Shown here: positions 33,170 to 43,068 of the stretch, in pieces
How positions within the stretch are numbered: position 1 is the stretch's first letter
How the letters are laid out: every line of letters starts with the position of its first letter
Source: Mesostigma viride
Taxonomy: Eukaryota; Streptophyta; Mesostigmatophyceae; Mesostigmatales; Mesostigmataceae
Direction of reading: 5' to 3'
NCBI GenBank assembly: GCA_009746045.1
Contig: RPFO01000213.1
Span: 6,590,109 to 6,654,108, forward strand
DNA: 64,000 bases
Program-made: the position numbers and the translations under genes
The notes under the pieces: model-generated
Database searches by the model: none
Seen by the model: the letters and a program-made list of their open reading frames with translations, nothing else
What the model was told of the DNA's origin: nothing

Positions 33170-34637
33170 AGTTATAATTAATTAATTAGAAACATAACTC
33201 CGTTAATTGGGAGTACATGTAGCACATATCCCTGAGAAGGGGCATATGGCTTTTAATATACATTCTGGGCTACTTCCTGCAAGGGTGGGAATGTAAGCTA
33301 CTCTTGCTCTAGGCGGCACCAGGGCACCTGCACCCTCATGATCTGCACACTATGCCCAGCTAAGGGGGAGTATGTCATGTGGGGGAAGATCTTCATGGCT
33401 ATAGAAGAGCTAGGGCATGGCTTCTCGACAGAGAGCATCTCTCTGCATGGCATAGCATGGCTAAATTCTTAATGCGACATCCATGGGGGTCCCATTATAG
33501 GCAGGGCTTGGCTAAATTCTGAAGGCATCATCCATGGGGGCCATTATGGGCGCACATGCGCGTGGGCCACATATGCTAGGCTAAGCCTTCAGGACTATAA
33601 TCTACACTACTGGTATATATTCCCTAGTCTGAGGTGGCAGGGGGCGGGCCTGCCAGGGCTTGTGGTCAACGTGGATGACCGCCCCCCTCCAGTATACCGG
33701 CTTCCCCCTTGCGCTCTGCCGGAGCTGAAGGTAGGTCGGCCATAGCTCGCGTAGCCGCTGTTGCTGGGCCAGGGTACGCAAGTCGTCGTCAAGCGTGAAG
33801 CGAGTCTACGAGAGCTTCTTGCGGCATTTAAGGAACGACAGCTTGTCCGCCATGTACTTAAAGGTGAGGAGCACGGGTGCCGGGCCAGCCTTACCCCGCG
33901 CGCGGGGGAGGCGGACAGCCGACATGTCCAGCTCACCAGTGAGTAGCATGGGGGCAAAAATGTCGCGCTTAAATGCCTCAAGAAGGCTCGTGGAGGTCTC
34001 ACCTGCCGGCTGGTCGAAGTGCTTGACGATGACATTGCATGTGGCTGCGCCGGGCGATGTCGGCTTCCTCGCGAAGGTCGAGGGCTTGTTGCTTGAGTTG
34101 TGCCGAGATGGTGGAGGTGGTGGAGGTGGTGTGATGCTTAAGCGCGTCCGCCCATGCAGGTGGAGGAAGCAATGATCGCCGCGGGCCGGGCCAGCAGGCG
34201 CCGGCTGGGCGGCGATGTCCTTCACCGCCTGGGCGGTGAGGCCGGCGGTGTCATGCAAGCTCTCAAGGGCGGTGGCGGTGGCTTGAAGGCGTTTGTCGAG
34301 GTCGAGGAGCTGGGCTTTGATGTCGGCAGTGGTGGAGGCGGAAATGGCAGTGGAGGTGGAGGCGGCGGCGGTGGAAATGTGACTGGAAGTTCAGCAGTCA
34401 GCGTGCCACCGATTGCTGCTACGTCGGCAGCAAGGGGGGTCACGTGCTGCTGAAAGACTTCCGTGAGGATGGAACGGAATGCCGGGGCGGAGATGGATGG
34501 AGCCCAGATCTCGCCGTCAGACGGCGCTGGGGAAGAGAGTTGAGGACGGCGTGCTGGAGTTGGGGGCGGGGACAGCCGAACATCTGGCTGATGTTGTGCC
34601 AGCGTCGGGCAGGGAGTGAATGCGGTGTTCAAACGGG
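33170..34637 (-). pseudogene. ORF1-like gene and 3' module, inverted copy, cut by the copia insertion
   Basis: Reverse-orientation relative of 28050-29430. The minus strand gives DIKAQLLDLDKRLQ-like helical sequence, LLEAFKRDIFAPMLLTGELD and LSFLKCRKKLSE with frameshifts, then the 3' module, ending in TTAATTAATTAG near 33180. At about 34600 it joins sequence matching the ORF2 fragment at 30420-30450 (ATGCGGT, TCAAA, GGGCTGG), so this locus was already chimeric before the copia element entered at GCTGG (34638-34642). Confidence 0.65.
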
Positions 34638-34642
34638 GCTGG

Positions 34643-35259
34643 AGTTGTGAGGGTAAGAATGCCACGAATTCCGCCATGGTTCTTGCAGGAAGTTGCCTTT
34701 ATTAATAACAAGGAAACACAGACGTAAGTCACGTCACTTCCAAGACTGCACGCAGCACAGGCGACAGGGTCGCAGTGCCAAGAGAACGTGCACGCAAGAA
34801 CTAGCGTCCCGGTGTGACCAAGTCACTCATATAGCTTGCTAGGGACGCGTCCAAGTATTCAGCTGCACTGTCACAGCTGAACTGTCAATCAATTGATTAC
34901 ACAGACTCTGGCACGCCTTTGGCGCGCAGATCTATCAATTGTCCATACGGCTAGTCCTGTGGACCTATCCGTACACTAGTCAGCATCAATTGTCTCATAG
35001 GTCCTGGCGCGCTACAGTGCGCCTACCTATCAATTGACCATCAAGTCCTGTACAAGTCCTGTCAACGTCCTGCGGACTATCAAAGTGACACTTGTACATC
35101 CTGTGTCCGTACGCGCCCACAGTGGCGCGCCGGGTACTGTCGGCACAGCCTAGGAAACGTCATAACTTTTACGTTCCTTAACCAAATGAGGCGTTCAAGG
35201 TGCCGTTGGAAAGAGCGTAACAATCTCTATCCATCTAACGTAAACCCTTTACGTTAACT
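34643..35259 (-). repeat. 3' LTR of the copia element
   Basis: 617 bp, starting AGTTGTGAGGG and ending TTTACGTTAACT on the plus strand. Four CAATTG motifs, most within a TATCAATTG context, at 34890, 34936, 34987 and 35031 (spacing 46, 51 and 44 bp) make up a regular internal array that may be regulatory. Confidence 0.95.
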
Positions 35260-36210
35260 CCAATCCCTTCTTTTCTTTAGGGATCACATCCCCTGCCAGG
35301 GACCCTTGAAGTAGCTTGAAATGTCCTTCACTCCAGCTTGAAGCTTGAACAGATGTCTTTAATGGCCATTGCCATTCCCCCAGCCCTTTCTTTTAAGGAA
35401 CTGGAAAAGAAACAGATCTGCCACAGGGAAAAACCATTCCATGAGAAATGGATAAAAACCTATGGAAGTGGCATTACAGAGTACCACCAGATATTAGAAG
35501 CACACAAAATTAAATACATACAGGTTAATTCTATGAGGTCTTCTCCAGGAATTAATCCCATCACCTCGGTAGAGCCTCCAGTACAATGACCTTCTGGCGG
35601 TGAGTTACATTAATCCCAGATACTAATCCCATAAAACCCAGTACATATTCAATATAAGTACAATAAATCCATGACAATTAAAATACCACTTGACAAAGTA
35701 AGGCGTATTACAATAGTTTGCCTGTCATTCTCTCAACAGGGGTCTATTGGCGCCCGTCTTACGGCGCCCGTCTACTTGCCAGATGGTAAACTGCCACAGC
35801 AAACAAATGACAAAATGAAACACATAGGCAACAATTAAATCCTGCCCTGGGGAACTAGGGAAGTCTGAACAGGCAAACACCTGAACAGGCCAGCTTGTAG
35901 AAACATAATACCAGGGAATCGAACCCCGCCCTATAAACCCCAGAATAAAGGTTCCCAGACCATTGTGAGAGGTATGTACAAATATACATTTCTTTTAAAA
36001 TAGTATACATGGTCTGTAATGGACCTGTCAACCTTGTGTAGTCAACAGCATGAACCCCAGCCAAAACCTGGCTGTATCCTGATTAAAATCAGAGTGAGTG
36101 TACCATGGTCCATGAGCCTTAGTACAGACTAAAATACAGGTATTATGCCAGTCACAATGCTGACACTACCACACAATCTGCTCTCCAATGCCCTATAACC
36201 ATGCACCAGC
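35260..36210. other. Copia 3' internal non-coding region
   Basis: About 950 bp between the pol stop and the 3' LTR with no convincing ORF on either strand. It contains the purine tract next to the LTR. Confidence 0.6.
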
Positions 36211-39200
36211 TTAGACAGCTTGCTGAGATGGGTCCATCAGAGACTGAAGAACCTTGTATTGCACTGCTGCCTTCTGCACTAGCTTGGTCAAAGCATCAGC
36301 AGGATTGTCAACCCCAGGGATATGCTCAATATTGGCCAAGGAGGACAACTCCTTAAGAAGGAGATAATCCAAGTCCCTACTTCTGGCCATCTGCCTGTGC
36401 ACAAACTGCACCATCCCCATGGAGTCTGTTTTGAGAAGAGTGGTAACCTGAAGTGGCCAAGGAGTGTTAGAAGTCATCTGATGAAGCAACTCCTTCAGAT
36501 AAAGGCTTGTGTGAATGCCTTCACAAATAGCCCTGCATTCTGCCACATCACTGCTGACAGCCACCCGTTTGTGCAGGCGACTAAACCAGCTCACCAAACT
36601 CCCCAGGCCTTCCTGTCTGAGCACAAAGAGCCCTGCAGCCCTGCCCCTGACCTTGGAGACCTGCCTGCTGTCCATTGAGCTATCCACATACAGCTCCATG
36701 CAAATGGGTTGTGATAAATCCACTGCAGACAACAGAATGCCAGATGAAGCCCTGACCTGATCAGCCACCTTGGCAGACCCTAGCTCCACCAGCATGTCAT
36801 CAGGCAACCTGGCTATGACCATGAGGTCTGGCCTGGAAATGCCTGCCACCCAAGCAACCATGCCCCTCACCACGGGACACAGTGCCTGTGTGATGGTTGG
36901 AGGAAGCTTGCTAATGAGGGTCTCTTGATAATCATTGCCCCCCACCAGCAGCATACGCCATTCTCCCCCTTCTTCACCAGTGTGGCCTCCATGCCCACAA
37001 ACAGCAGAGGCTCATTCTCCACCTGCCATTGCTCCCTACCCAGAGGAAACTTGGACTTAATGATGGAGATCAGCTCCTTAAGCCACGACGTGGGAGCTAT
37101 CAGATGTAGGTCATCCCCGTGCAGCGAAGCATACACTGGCAGGCCTTCCCATTGCCCCAGAAACAGACAGGGGTCTACAGGAGAGACCTTCAAGTTGCAA
37201 TGCTCCTTCAGGAAACGGTTGAGAGTCTCCCTCCAGATTATTGGACTTGACCTCAGGCCCTCCAGGCCCTTGAGGATTTTAAGGAACTCCGTGTGGATGT
37301 CCCTTTTCCATACAGCAGGCACCCTAACATAGAAAGGCGTCTTGCCCTCCCACTTTTCCTGTGCCACATCTGCATCACCCTCCAGAAATGCCCTCTTGAA
37401 GTCTATCACCACTGAGCCATAGTCCAAGCCCTTGTTGAGAAGGCCTAGAAAGACACACAGCAGCAGCCTCCAAGTATCATGCAGCATGCCAGGGGTATAC
37501 AACTCCTCAGCAGTGCACTCACCAGTACCCTTGAACTCATTCAGCACTGGCCTGACATGTGGTACCTTGACCCCGTCCACCTCCTTCATCTTGATGACAA
37601 ACTTGAGCTTGAGTAGACGTCGTGCAGGAGGCAGGTCATTGACAGGTTCCACGCATTTCTTGGAGATCCAGTCCTCCCCAGATTTAATCAAACCCAGTGT
37701 GACCTGGGGACACATAATGGGAGAGGACATGAGCTTCACCAGGCCTTGGTAGTTGATAGGGCTGTGTCCAGCAAGTGAGTGAGGACCAATGCCCAAACTG
37801 CTTGGATGACTAGCAGCTGGCAATATGAGGTCATCAACCAAGGGCTCCTGCCCCTGGCACACTTGCACACGCTTAACCGACCTGGTTACTGCACGTGATA
37901 GGTGAGTGGTCCTGAAATTAATCAGTGGGACCTGACCAGCCCCTTCCTTAGTCAGGAGAGAGGACGTGATCACTACTCCATCCTGGCATAGGAAATTCTG
38001 CCCCAGAAGAGCAGGTCCTTGATAGCCCTCCAAGACACAAAAAGCAGTGTCCTGTCCAGGGTGGTCCCACGCGGAATGGGGTAGATTTTTGCAAGAAAAA
38101 AACGCTAGTTTCAATCGTCCGAAAACCGGACATTGCGCCGAAATTCTTGCCGAAAAATTTGCAGCGGAGCCAATTTTCCGCCGGCCGGAAAGGGTCTCTC
38201 TGCAGCTAGACCCTTCGCAAATCGTGCGAAATCACGCAAAATTTGCTGAAATTTACCAAAACTAGGCCAAAAAAGTGTAAAATCATGCGAAATCTTGAAA
38301 ATTTCGCTGAAATTGACCAAAAACCGACCAAAAAAGTGCGAATTCATGCAAAAAAGTTCGATTGCAAAAAAATTACGACAGTTAAAAATGCGTGAATTCA
38401 TGAGAAAATTTTCAAAGGGTCTCTCTGCAGCTAGACCCTTCGTGTAAAATTATGCGAAATCCTGTGAAATCGTGTGAAATTGTGTGAAGTTGTGCGAAAA
38501 TTGTGCGAAAATCACGCGAAATTGTGCAAAATTTTGCGGGCGTTCTCAAATCGCCAGAAAAAATTTCGAATCAAAAAGTTGAAAACAGCGTTTTTTTCTT
38601 GCAAAATGCGCGAAAAACTACCCCATTCGGCGTGGGACCACCCTCCAAGGATAGGAATGAATACCTCACCCAGTACCTTCACGTGTACCCCGCCACTGAA
38701 GTCAGACACAAACTGATAGCTGGGTTCAGACATGCTGTACCCTGCTGCAGCCCTGGTCCCAATGATGGAAACCTGAGAATTAGTGTCTACCTCTAAGGCA
38801 GTGTCCAGCCCCAGATTGCCATGCCACCTGAGCTTGGCTACCTTGGGCTGCTTCTTGGCCCTTTGTAGAGCCCCAATCAATCCAGCCAAACTTGTCCCCC
38901 TGGGCTTGGTTAGTGCCTTGGGCTTGACAGTTGACTCCCCAGCTGTTGACCTTGCAGCCTGTTCAACAAGTACCTCTGCAACCTGGCCAGGGCTGACAGA
39001 TTCCCCTGCAACAGATGTGGTCGTTGCGTCAGTGATGTCACCTGGGACCTGAAAATCCTGCAGATCCTGTGAGCCTTGTGCCTGACTGCCCTCATTCATC
39101 AGGTTAGGCTTGACATATGACCAACTCAGCCGGTGTACATGCTTTGGTTCGTCCTCCATGCTGACCAAGCATGCGTGGCTAGCTTCATCAACCTGGGTAA

Positions 39201-40425
39201 CCACCCCAGGACTCCAGCTACCACGTTTGCCATAAAGGCTAGGTTCCTTCCAAGCTAGGACCTTCTGACCCACTTGTGGCTCCAGCATCTTCCAACCCCG
39301 GTCCTTCTCCCTCAGCTTGGCAAAGGTGACATGTGCAGCATGTTTCCAGCCCTCCAGCACATGTGGTGGGCACAGGCCATGATATAGACCCATTGGGCTG
39401 ACAGCAACTCCATCATAGTAGAAGTTAACCCTGCTGTTCAGCTGCTGCTCCACGTTCCTCAGCCATGCACTCCTGACAAGTGCAGGTGCAGACAAGGGTA
39501 CCCAGTCTTCAGAGATGATCAATTTCTTGACCTCCTGGATTGCCCTCTCGATAGCACCCTGCTGCCCATGAGCCTCCCTAGGTGTAACCAGCAACTCAGG
39601 AAGGGTAGGATCACCCTTGAGATGCTGAAACTGCATGTCCACCTGGATCCTTGTGGTAGGAAACTTGGCTCTTACATTCTGCAGGGCAGCCAGCAAGTAC
39701 CTGTTCTTCATAGAAGGTAAATGCTCCAGCACCTTGTATTTCGTGTACCTGTCCACGCACACCAACAGTTGCATGCCCCTGATGTGTTGGATATCACACT
39801 GCAGATCACCAATGCTCTGAGGTAGAGCTTTGGCATGTGATTTCCTGGGCTTGTTGGAGGACAACTGGCACTTACACCGTGAGGCAGCTTGCTGACACGC
39901 CTTAAGAAGGGGTGCCCTGCCCATACGGAAGGCAAAGTTGTTTGACAGAGAAGTGGCATGCCCAAACATGTTGTGGATTCGGGCACCCAACTCCTGGTAC
40001 ACAGAGGAAGCAGTCCCTGGCACAGTCAGGACTGTGCTGTCAGGTTGTCCAGCATCACCATGCTGACTTCCATCCTGTTCTGACTCAGAGCCTGAGTCAC
40101 CCTGCTCATGCCCAACACCTGGACCGCCAGCAGGGACCACATGCATACCACCAGAGGCCTTCACACCCCTCTGTGGTTGTACATTGGTTTCTCTCAAAAT
40201 GAGAGGTCCACCCTCGTGCCCAGCACGAGGATGCATAGGGTCAGACATTCTTACAGCTGCATCAGCTGTCAAGGACGTCTTCATAGGAACCTGTACCTCT
40301 CCAGGTGACCTGGGGCCACACTGAACCTGGAGATCACCCTCTTGTTGCCCAGATATAAAATCTGCATTGGAGCACCTGGCCTCCCCCTTGGGTGAATTAA
40401 GGTGTGTAGGGGTTGCCTCAGACAG
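36211..40425 (-). pseudogene. Copia pol: integrase, protease, reverse transcriptase, RNase H (interrupted)
   Basis: Follows gag in the same frame after one UGA. Order seen: integrase (His/Cys zinc region, then Asp in CDIQHI, Asp in IQVDMQF, Glu in GAIERA), a linker with WSPGVVTQVD, aspartic protease (LEVDTNSQVSIIG, and ALLGQNFL beyond the MITE), copia-type RT (VVIDFKRAFLEGD; catalytic box LHGDDLHLIA instead of YVDD), and RNase H (SSDVAECRAICEG, NPADALTK), with the stop at 36211. Two breaks exist: a 585-bp MITE in the protease, and a one-base loss in a G run at about 36940 between RT and RNase H. Removing the MITE with one TSD copy would leave the frame open. Integrase ahead of protease is unusual for this superfamily. 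Confidence 0.9.
38059..38643. mobile_element. 585-bp MITE inserted in copia protease region
   Basis: Terminal inverted repeats GGGTGGTCCCACGC and GCGTGGGACCACCC extend to about 26 bp with one mismatch. A second inner inverted pair (GCAAGAAAAAAACGCT) follows. A 4-bp duplication TCCA flanks it (38055-38058, 38644-38647). There is no coding capacity. Inside are many GCGAAAT-type short repeats and two copies of a hairpin (AAGGGTCT ... AGACCCTT) near 38188 and 38414. Confidence 0.9.
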
Positions 40426-41541
40426 TCACTGCTCCTTGTTGTCTTCTTGCTGACTGCCCTTTGAAGGCTGGCCTGCCTGGGACTTGTTGTTGTTCTTCTT
40501 GTTGTTGTTGTTATTCTTGTTGCTGCCCTGGCCCTGGGACTTCTTGAAGCTGGGACACTCCTTCTTGATGTGCCCCCACCCCTTGCACAGGTAGCATTGT
40601 ATCTTGGACTTGCCCTGGCCACTGCCCCCATTGTCAGACGCGTTGCCCTGCTTGGGCTGACCACCCACCCGCCTGAACACCGACTTGGAGTGTGACCTCC
40701 TGTCAGAATCAGGTGAATGATCTCCCTTGCGCTTGTTATGGTTGCCCCTACGCCCTCCTTGGCTTCGGTCAGCCTCAGACGTCTTGGAGCCACCCTGGGT
40801 ACGCCCGCCTGCCTGGGTAGCCTTCACTGCTGGCACTCCACCCTCAAACAGCTCCTCTGCCTCGAGAGCTTGTTTAATGATGACCTTGTAGGCCTTCAGG
40901 GTAGAGTGTGGGGCACACATGACTTTTAAGGAGCCACGTGTCGCCTTATCCAGCCCAGAAACCTTGAGCCAGTTGGTTAGGGCTATGTTATCAGCGACAT
41001 TAAAGCCGTGAGCCCTGCCCTCCTCAACCATCTTACAATAGTTGAGAAAGTTCTGGATCAGGTCCCCCTTGACCTCCCACCCTTGGTACTTGTCCTGCCA
41101 ATGGATGCCGACCTTCTTTCGTTGGTCTTCCAGCAGCTCCTTCAGCTCAGCCACGTACAGTGCCCAGGCCTTATTGGCCTTTTTGCACTCCCTGGTTAGG
41201 TCCTTAATCTGGTCAGTACACTTGCCAAAAGTGCTACTGCCTATCCAGATTTGATAGTAATTTGTACCACCGTACAAGCTAGGGAACCCTTCCAATCCCT
41301 CCACAAACTCTTCAGCCTGCTTAGGCTTGGAGTCTGAGGTTACAGGCTGCAACTGATTGACAATTAAAAGACCCTGTGTGGTAAGATCAAAGCCATGAAT
41401 AGCTTGTGCATTATTATTATTGTGAGGAAGGTTGGTAATCTCTCCGGTAAGCCCCACGTCATCTACGTGAGCGGTTCCACTACCAGCACCCCCATTATTA
41501 TTCCCACTGGCTGGACCCTTGCTACGGCGTCCCTCAGCCAT
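40426..41541 (-). CDS. Copia gag, nucleocapsid-like protein
   Basis: 371 residues; structural protein that packages element RNA. The middle part is helical capsid-like sequence (KCTDQIKDLTRECKKANKAW). A basic region (GGRRGNHNKRKGD) precedes one CCHC zinc knuckle, CYLCKGWGHIKKEC, at about residue 315. The C-terminus is an Asn/Lys/Gln-rich tail. It ends in UGA directly followed by CUG, and the frame then continues into pol without further stops, which suggests readthrough expression of Gag-Pol. Confidence 0.9.
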   Translation of the reverse strand: MAEGRRSKGPASGNNNGGAGSGTAHVDDVGLTGEITNLPHNNNNAQAIHGFDLTTQGLLIVNQLQPVTSDSKPKQAEEFVEGLEGFPSLYGGTNYYQIWIGSSTFGKCTDQIKDLTRECKKANKAWALYVAELKELLEDQRKKVGIHWQDKYQGWEVKGDLIQNFLNYCKMVEEGRAHGFNVADNIALTNWLKVSGLDKATRGSLKVMCAPHSTLKAYKVIIKQALEAEELFEGGVPAVKATQAGGRTQGGSKTSEADRSQGGRRGNHNKRKGDHSPDSDRRSHSKSVFRRVGGQPKQGNASDNGGSGQGKSKIQCYLCKGWGHIKKECPSFKKSQGQGSNKNNNNNKKNNNKSQAGQPSKGSQQEDNKEQ

Positions 41542-41711
41542 CCTGCACTACCAGCTATTCAAAGAACACCTTAACAAAGCAGCAGAAAATATGTACAAAA
41601 TTTTTGTGTCGCCACTGCCGCCTGCGCCGGTGTCGCTGCCGCCCCGCGAATTGCCGCTGAAAATTCGACAAAAAAAATGTCGACGAGTACTGCAGAAGAA
41701 AATTAGGCCGA

Positions 41712-42422
41712 CTAGTAGTCAAGGCCCCTGAAGTCGCAGTACGTGTATACGAACTCACGATCCTCCATATCCAGCTCCGGACCTGCACCGGTATGAATTA
41801 AAACCGGCGTGCTCCCCGCCGCGTAAGTTGCGACGCGCCGACGCGCGACGAGGCGCAGAGGATGTGTAAAGATCGTCAATAATTCCCACCCCGCGGGAAT
41901 CCACTCTCGCACAGAGGCGAGAAATGCCACCAGGTTAATTAAAACCTGGCGCTCGCGACTGCGTACGCCGCGAGTGAGCAGCGATAACAGCGCGAGATCC
42001 TGAAACAAATTTGTTGACACCGCCGGCGCGCCCCCCGTGCGTAGCGATGCCCAGTTTTGCAGGTTTCTCTGGTAACCGGTGAGTGAAGAGAGGACGTTGT
42101 CCAACTCCTCAATGGCAGTCGTGACTTCGGTCACCGACCGCAAACCTCCCCGCACCTGGACCGTAAATGTCGATAAAATGTTTCGAATCTGGTCCAACAG
42201 GTTGCGGATTGCCGGCACCAGTGCTGGCAAATCGGGGTCCTCGGGGTTATCCCCGAGCAATGCGTGAGCTGCACGCTGCTGACGATGAAGCTCGTCGAGC
42301 GAGACCGTTACTTCGTCGAGCAATTGCTGCCACGACGGCACCGTCGGTCTTGACGAAGAACCAGCCGGCGGAGCGGCTATTTCCTCATCGTCCGGAATCC
42401 GAAATTCTTCCGAATTTGGCAT
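41712..42422 (-). CDS. ORF0 of the copia element, unknown function
   Basis: 236-residue open frame starting 24 bp inside the 5' LTR edge, 170 bp ahead of gag and in a different frame. It begins MPNSEEFRIPDDEEIAAPPA. The middle is helical with heptad-like Leu/Ile spacing (NLLDQIRNILSTF, IEELDNVLSSL) and the end is DREFVYTYCDF. There are no Cys/His clusters and no signal peptide. I do not recognise a family. Intact length in a recent insertion suggests selection, perhaps as a gag-like or accessory protein. Confidence 0.6.
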   Translation of the reverse strand: MPNSEEFRIPDDEEIAAPPAGSSSRPTVPSWQQLLDEVTVSLDELHRQQRAAHALLGDNPEDPDLPALVPAIRNLLDQIRNILSTFTVQVRGGLRSVTEVTTAIEELDNVLSSLTGYQRNLQNWASLRTGGAPAVSTNLFQDLALLSLLTRGVRSRERQVLINLVAFLASVREWIPAGWELLTIFTHPLRLVARRRVATYAAGSTPVLIHTGAGPELDMEDREFVYTYCDFRGLDY

Positions 42423-42446
42423 CTTTTTGACAGAGCGTGTAATACG

Positions 42447-43063
42447 AGTTGTGAGGGTAAGAATGCCACGAATTCCGCCATGGTTCTTGCAGGAAGTTGC
42501 CTTTATTAATAATCAGGAAACACAGACGTAAGTCACGTCACTTCCAAGACTGCACGCAGCACAGACGACAGGGTCGCAGTGCCAAGAGAACGTGCACGCA
42601 AGAACTAGCGTCCCGGTGTGACCAAGTCACTCATATAGCTTGCTAGGGACGCGTCCAAGTATTCAGCTGCACTGTCACAGCTGAACTGTCAATCAATTGA
42701 TTACACAGACTCTGGCACGCCTTTGGCGCGCAGATCTATCAATTGTCCATACGGCTAGTCCTGTGGACCTATCCGTACACTAGTCAGCATCAATTGTCTC
42801 ATAGGTCCTGGCGCGCTACAGTGCGCCTACCTATCAATTGACCATCAAGTCCTGTACAAGTCCTGTCAACGTCCTGCGGACTATCAAAGTGACACTTGTA
42901 CATCCTGTGTCCGTACGCGCCCACAGTGGCGCGCCGGGTACTGTCGGCACAGCCTAGGAAACGTCATAACTTTTACGTTCCTTAACCAAATGAGGCGTTC
43001 AAGGTGCCGTTGGAAAGAGCGTAACAATCTCTATCCATCTAACGTAAACCCTTTACGTTAACT
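42447..43063 (-). repeat. 5' LTR of the copia element
   Basis: 617 bp, equal in length to the other LTR. Differences seen are AATAATCAGG versus AATAACAAGG near the start and ACAGACGACA versus ACAGGCGACA. As the 5' LTR in minus orientation it should carry the promoter. Confidence 0.95.
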
Positions 43064-43068
43064 GCTGG

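Larger units (their letters stand above)
34643..43063 (-). mobile_element. Copia-type LTR retrotransposon, 8,421 bp, with 5-bp TSD
   Basis: Two 617-bp direct repeats bound the element, and GCTGG target duplications flank it (34638-34642, 43064-43068). By eye the LTRs differ at about three positions, so insertion is recent. The termini are AGTT...AACT rather than TG...CA. Minus-strand order: ORF0 (42422-41712), gag (41541-40426), pol (from 40425 to 36211). A purine-rich tract (35264-35278, minus sense AAAGAAAAGAAGGGA) lies just before the 3' LTR. No initiator-tRNA-type primer site was seen next to the 5' LTR. The 3' flank continues the same non-LTR copy as the 5' flank. Confidence 0.95.

Noticed and set aside
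34646..43060. Copia LTR ends as TGTG...
   Set aside because: Starting at TG leaves flanks that do not match; AGTT/AACT ends give equal 617-bp LTRs and a perfect GCTGG duplication.
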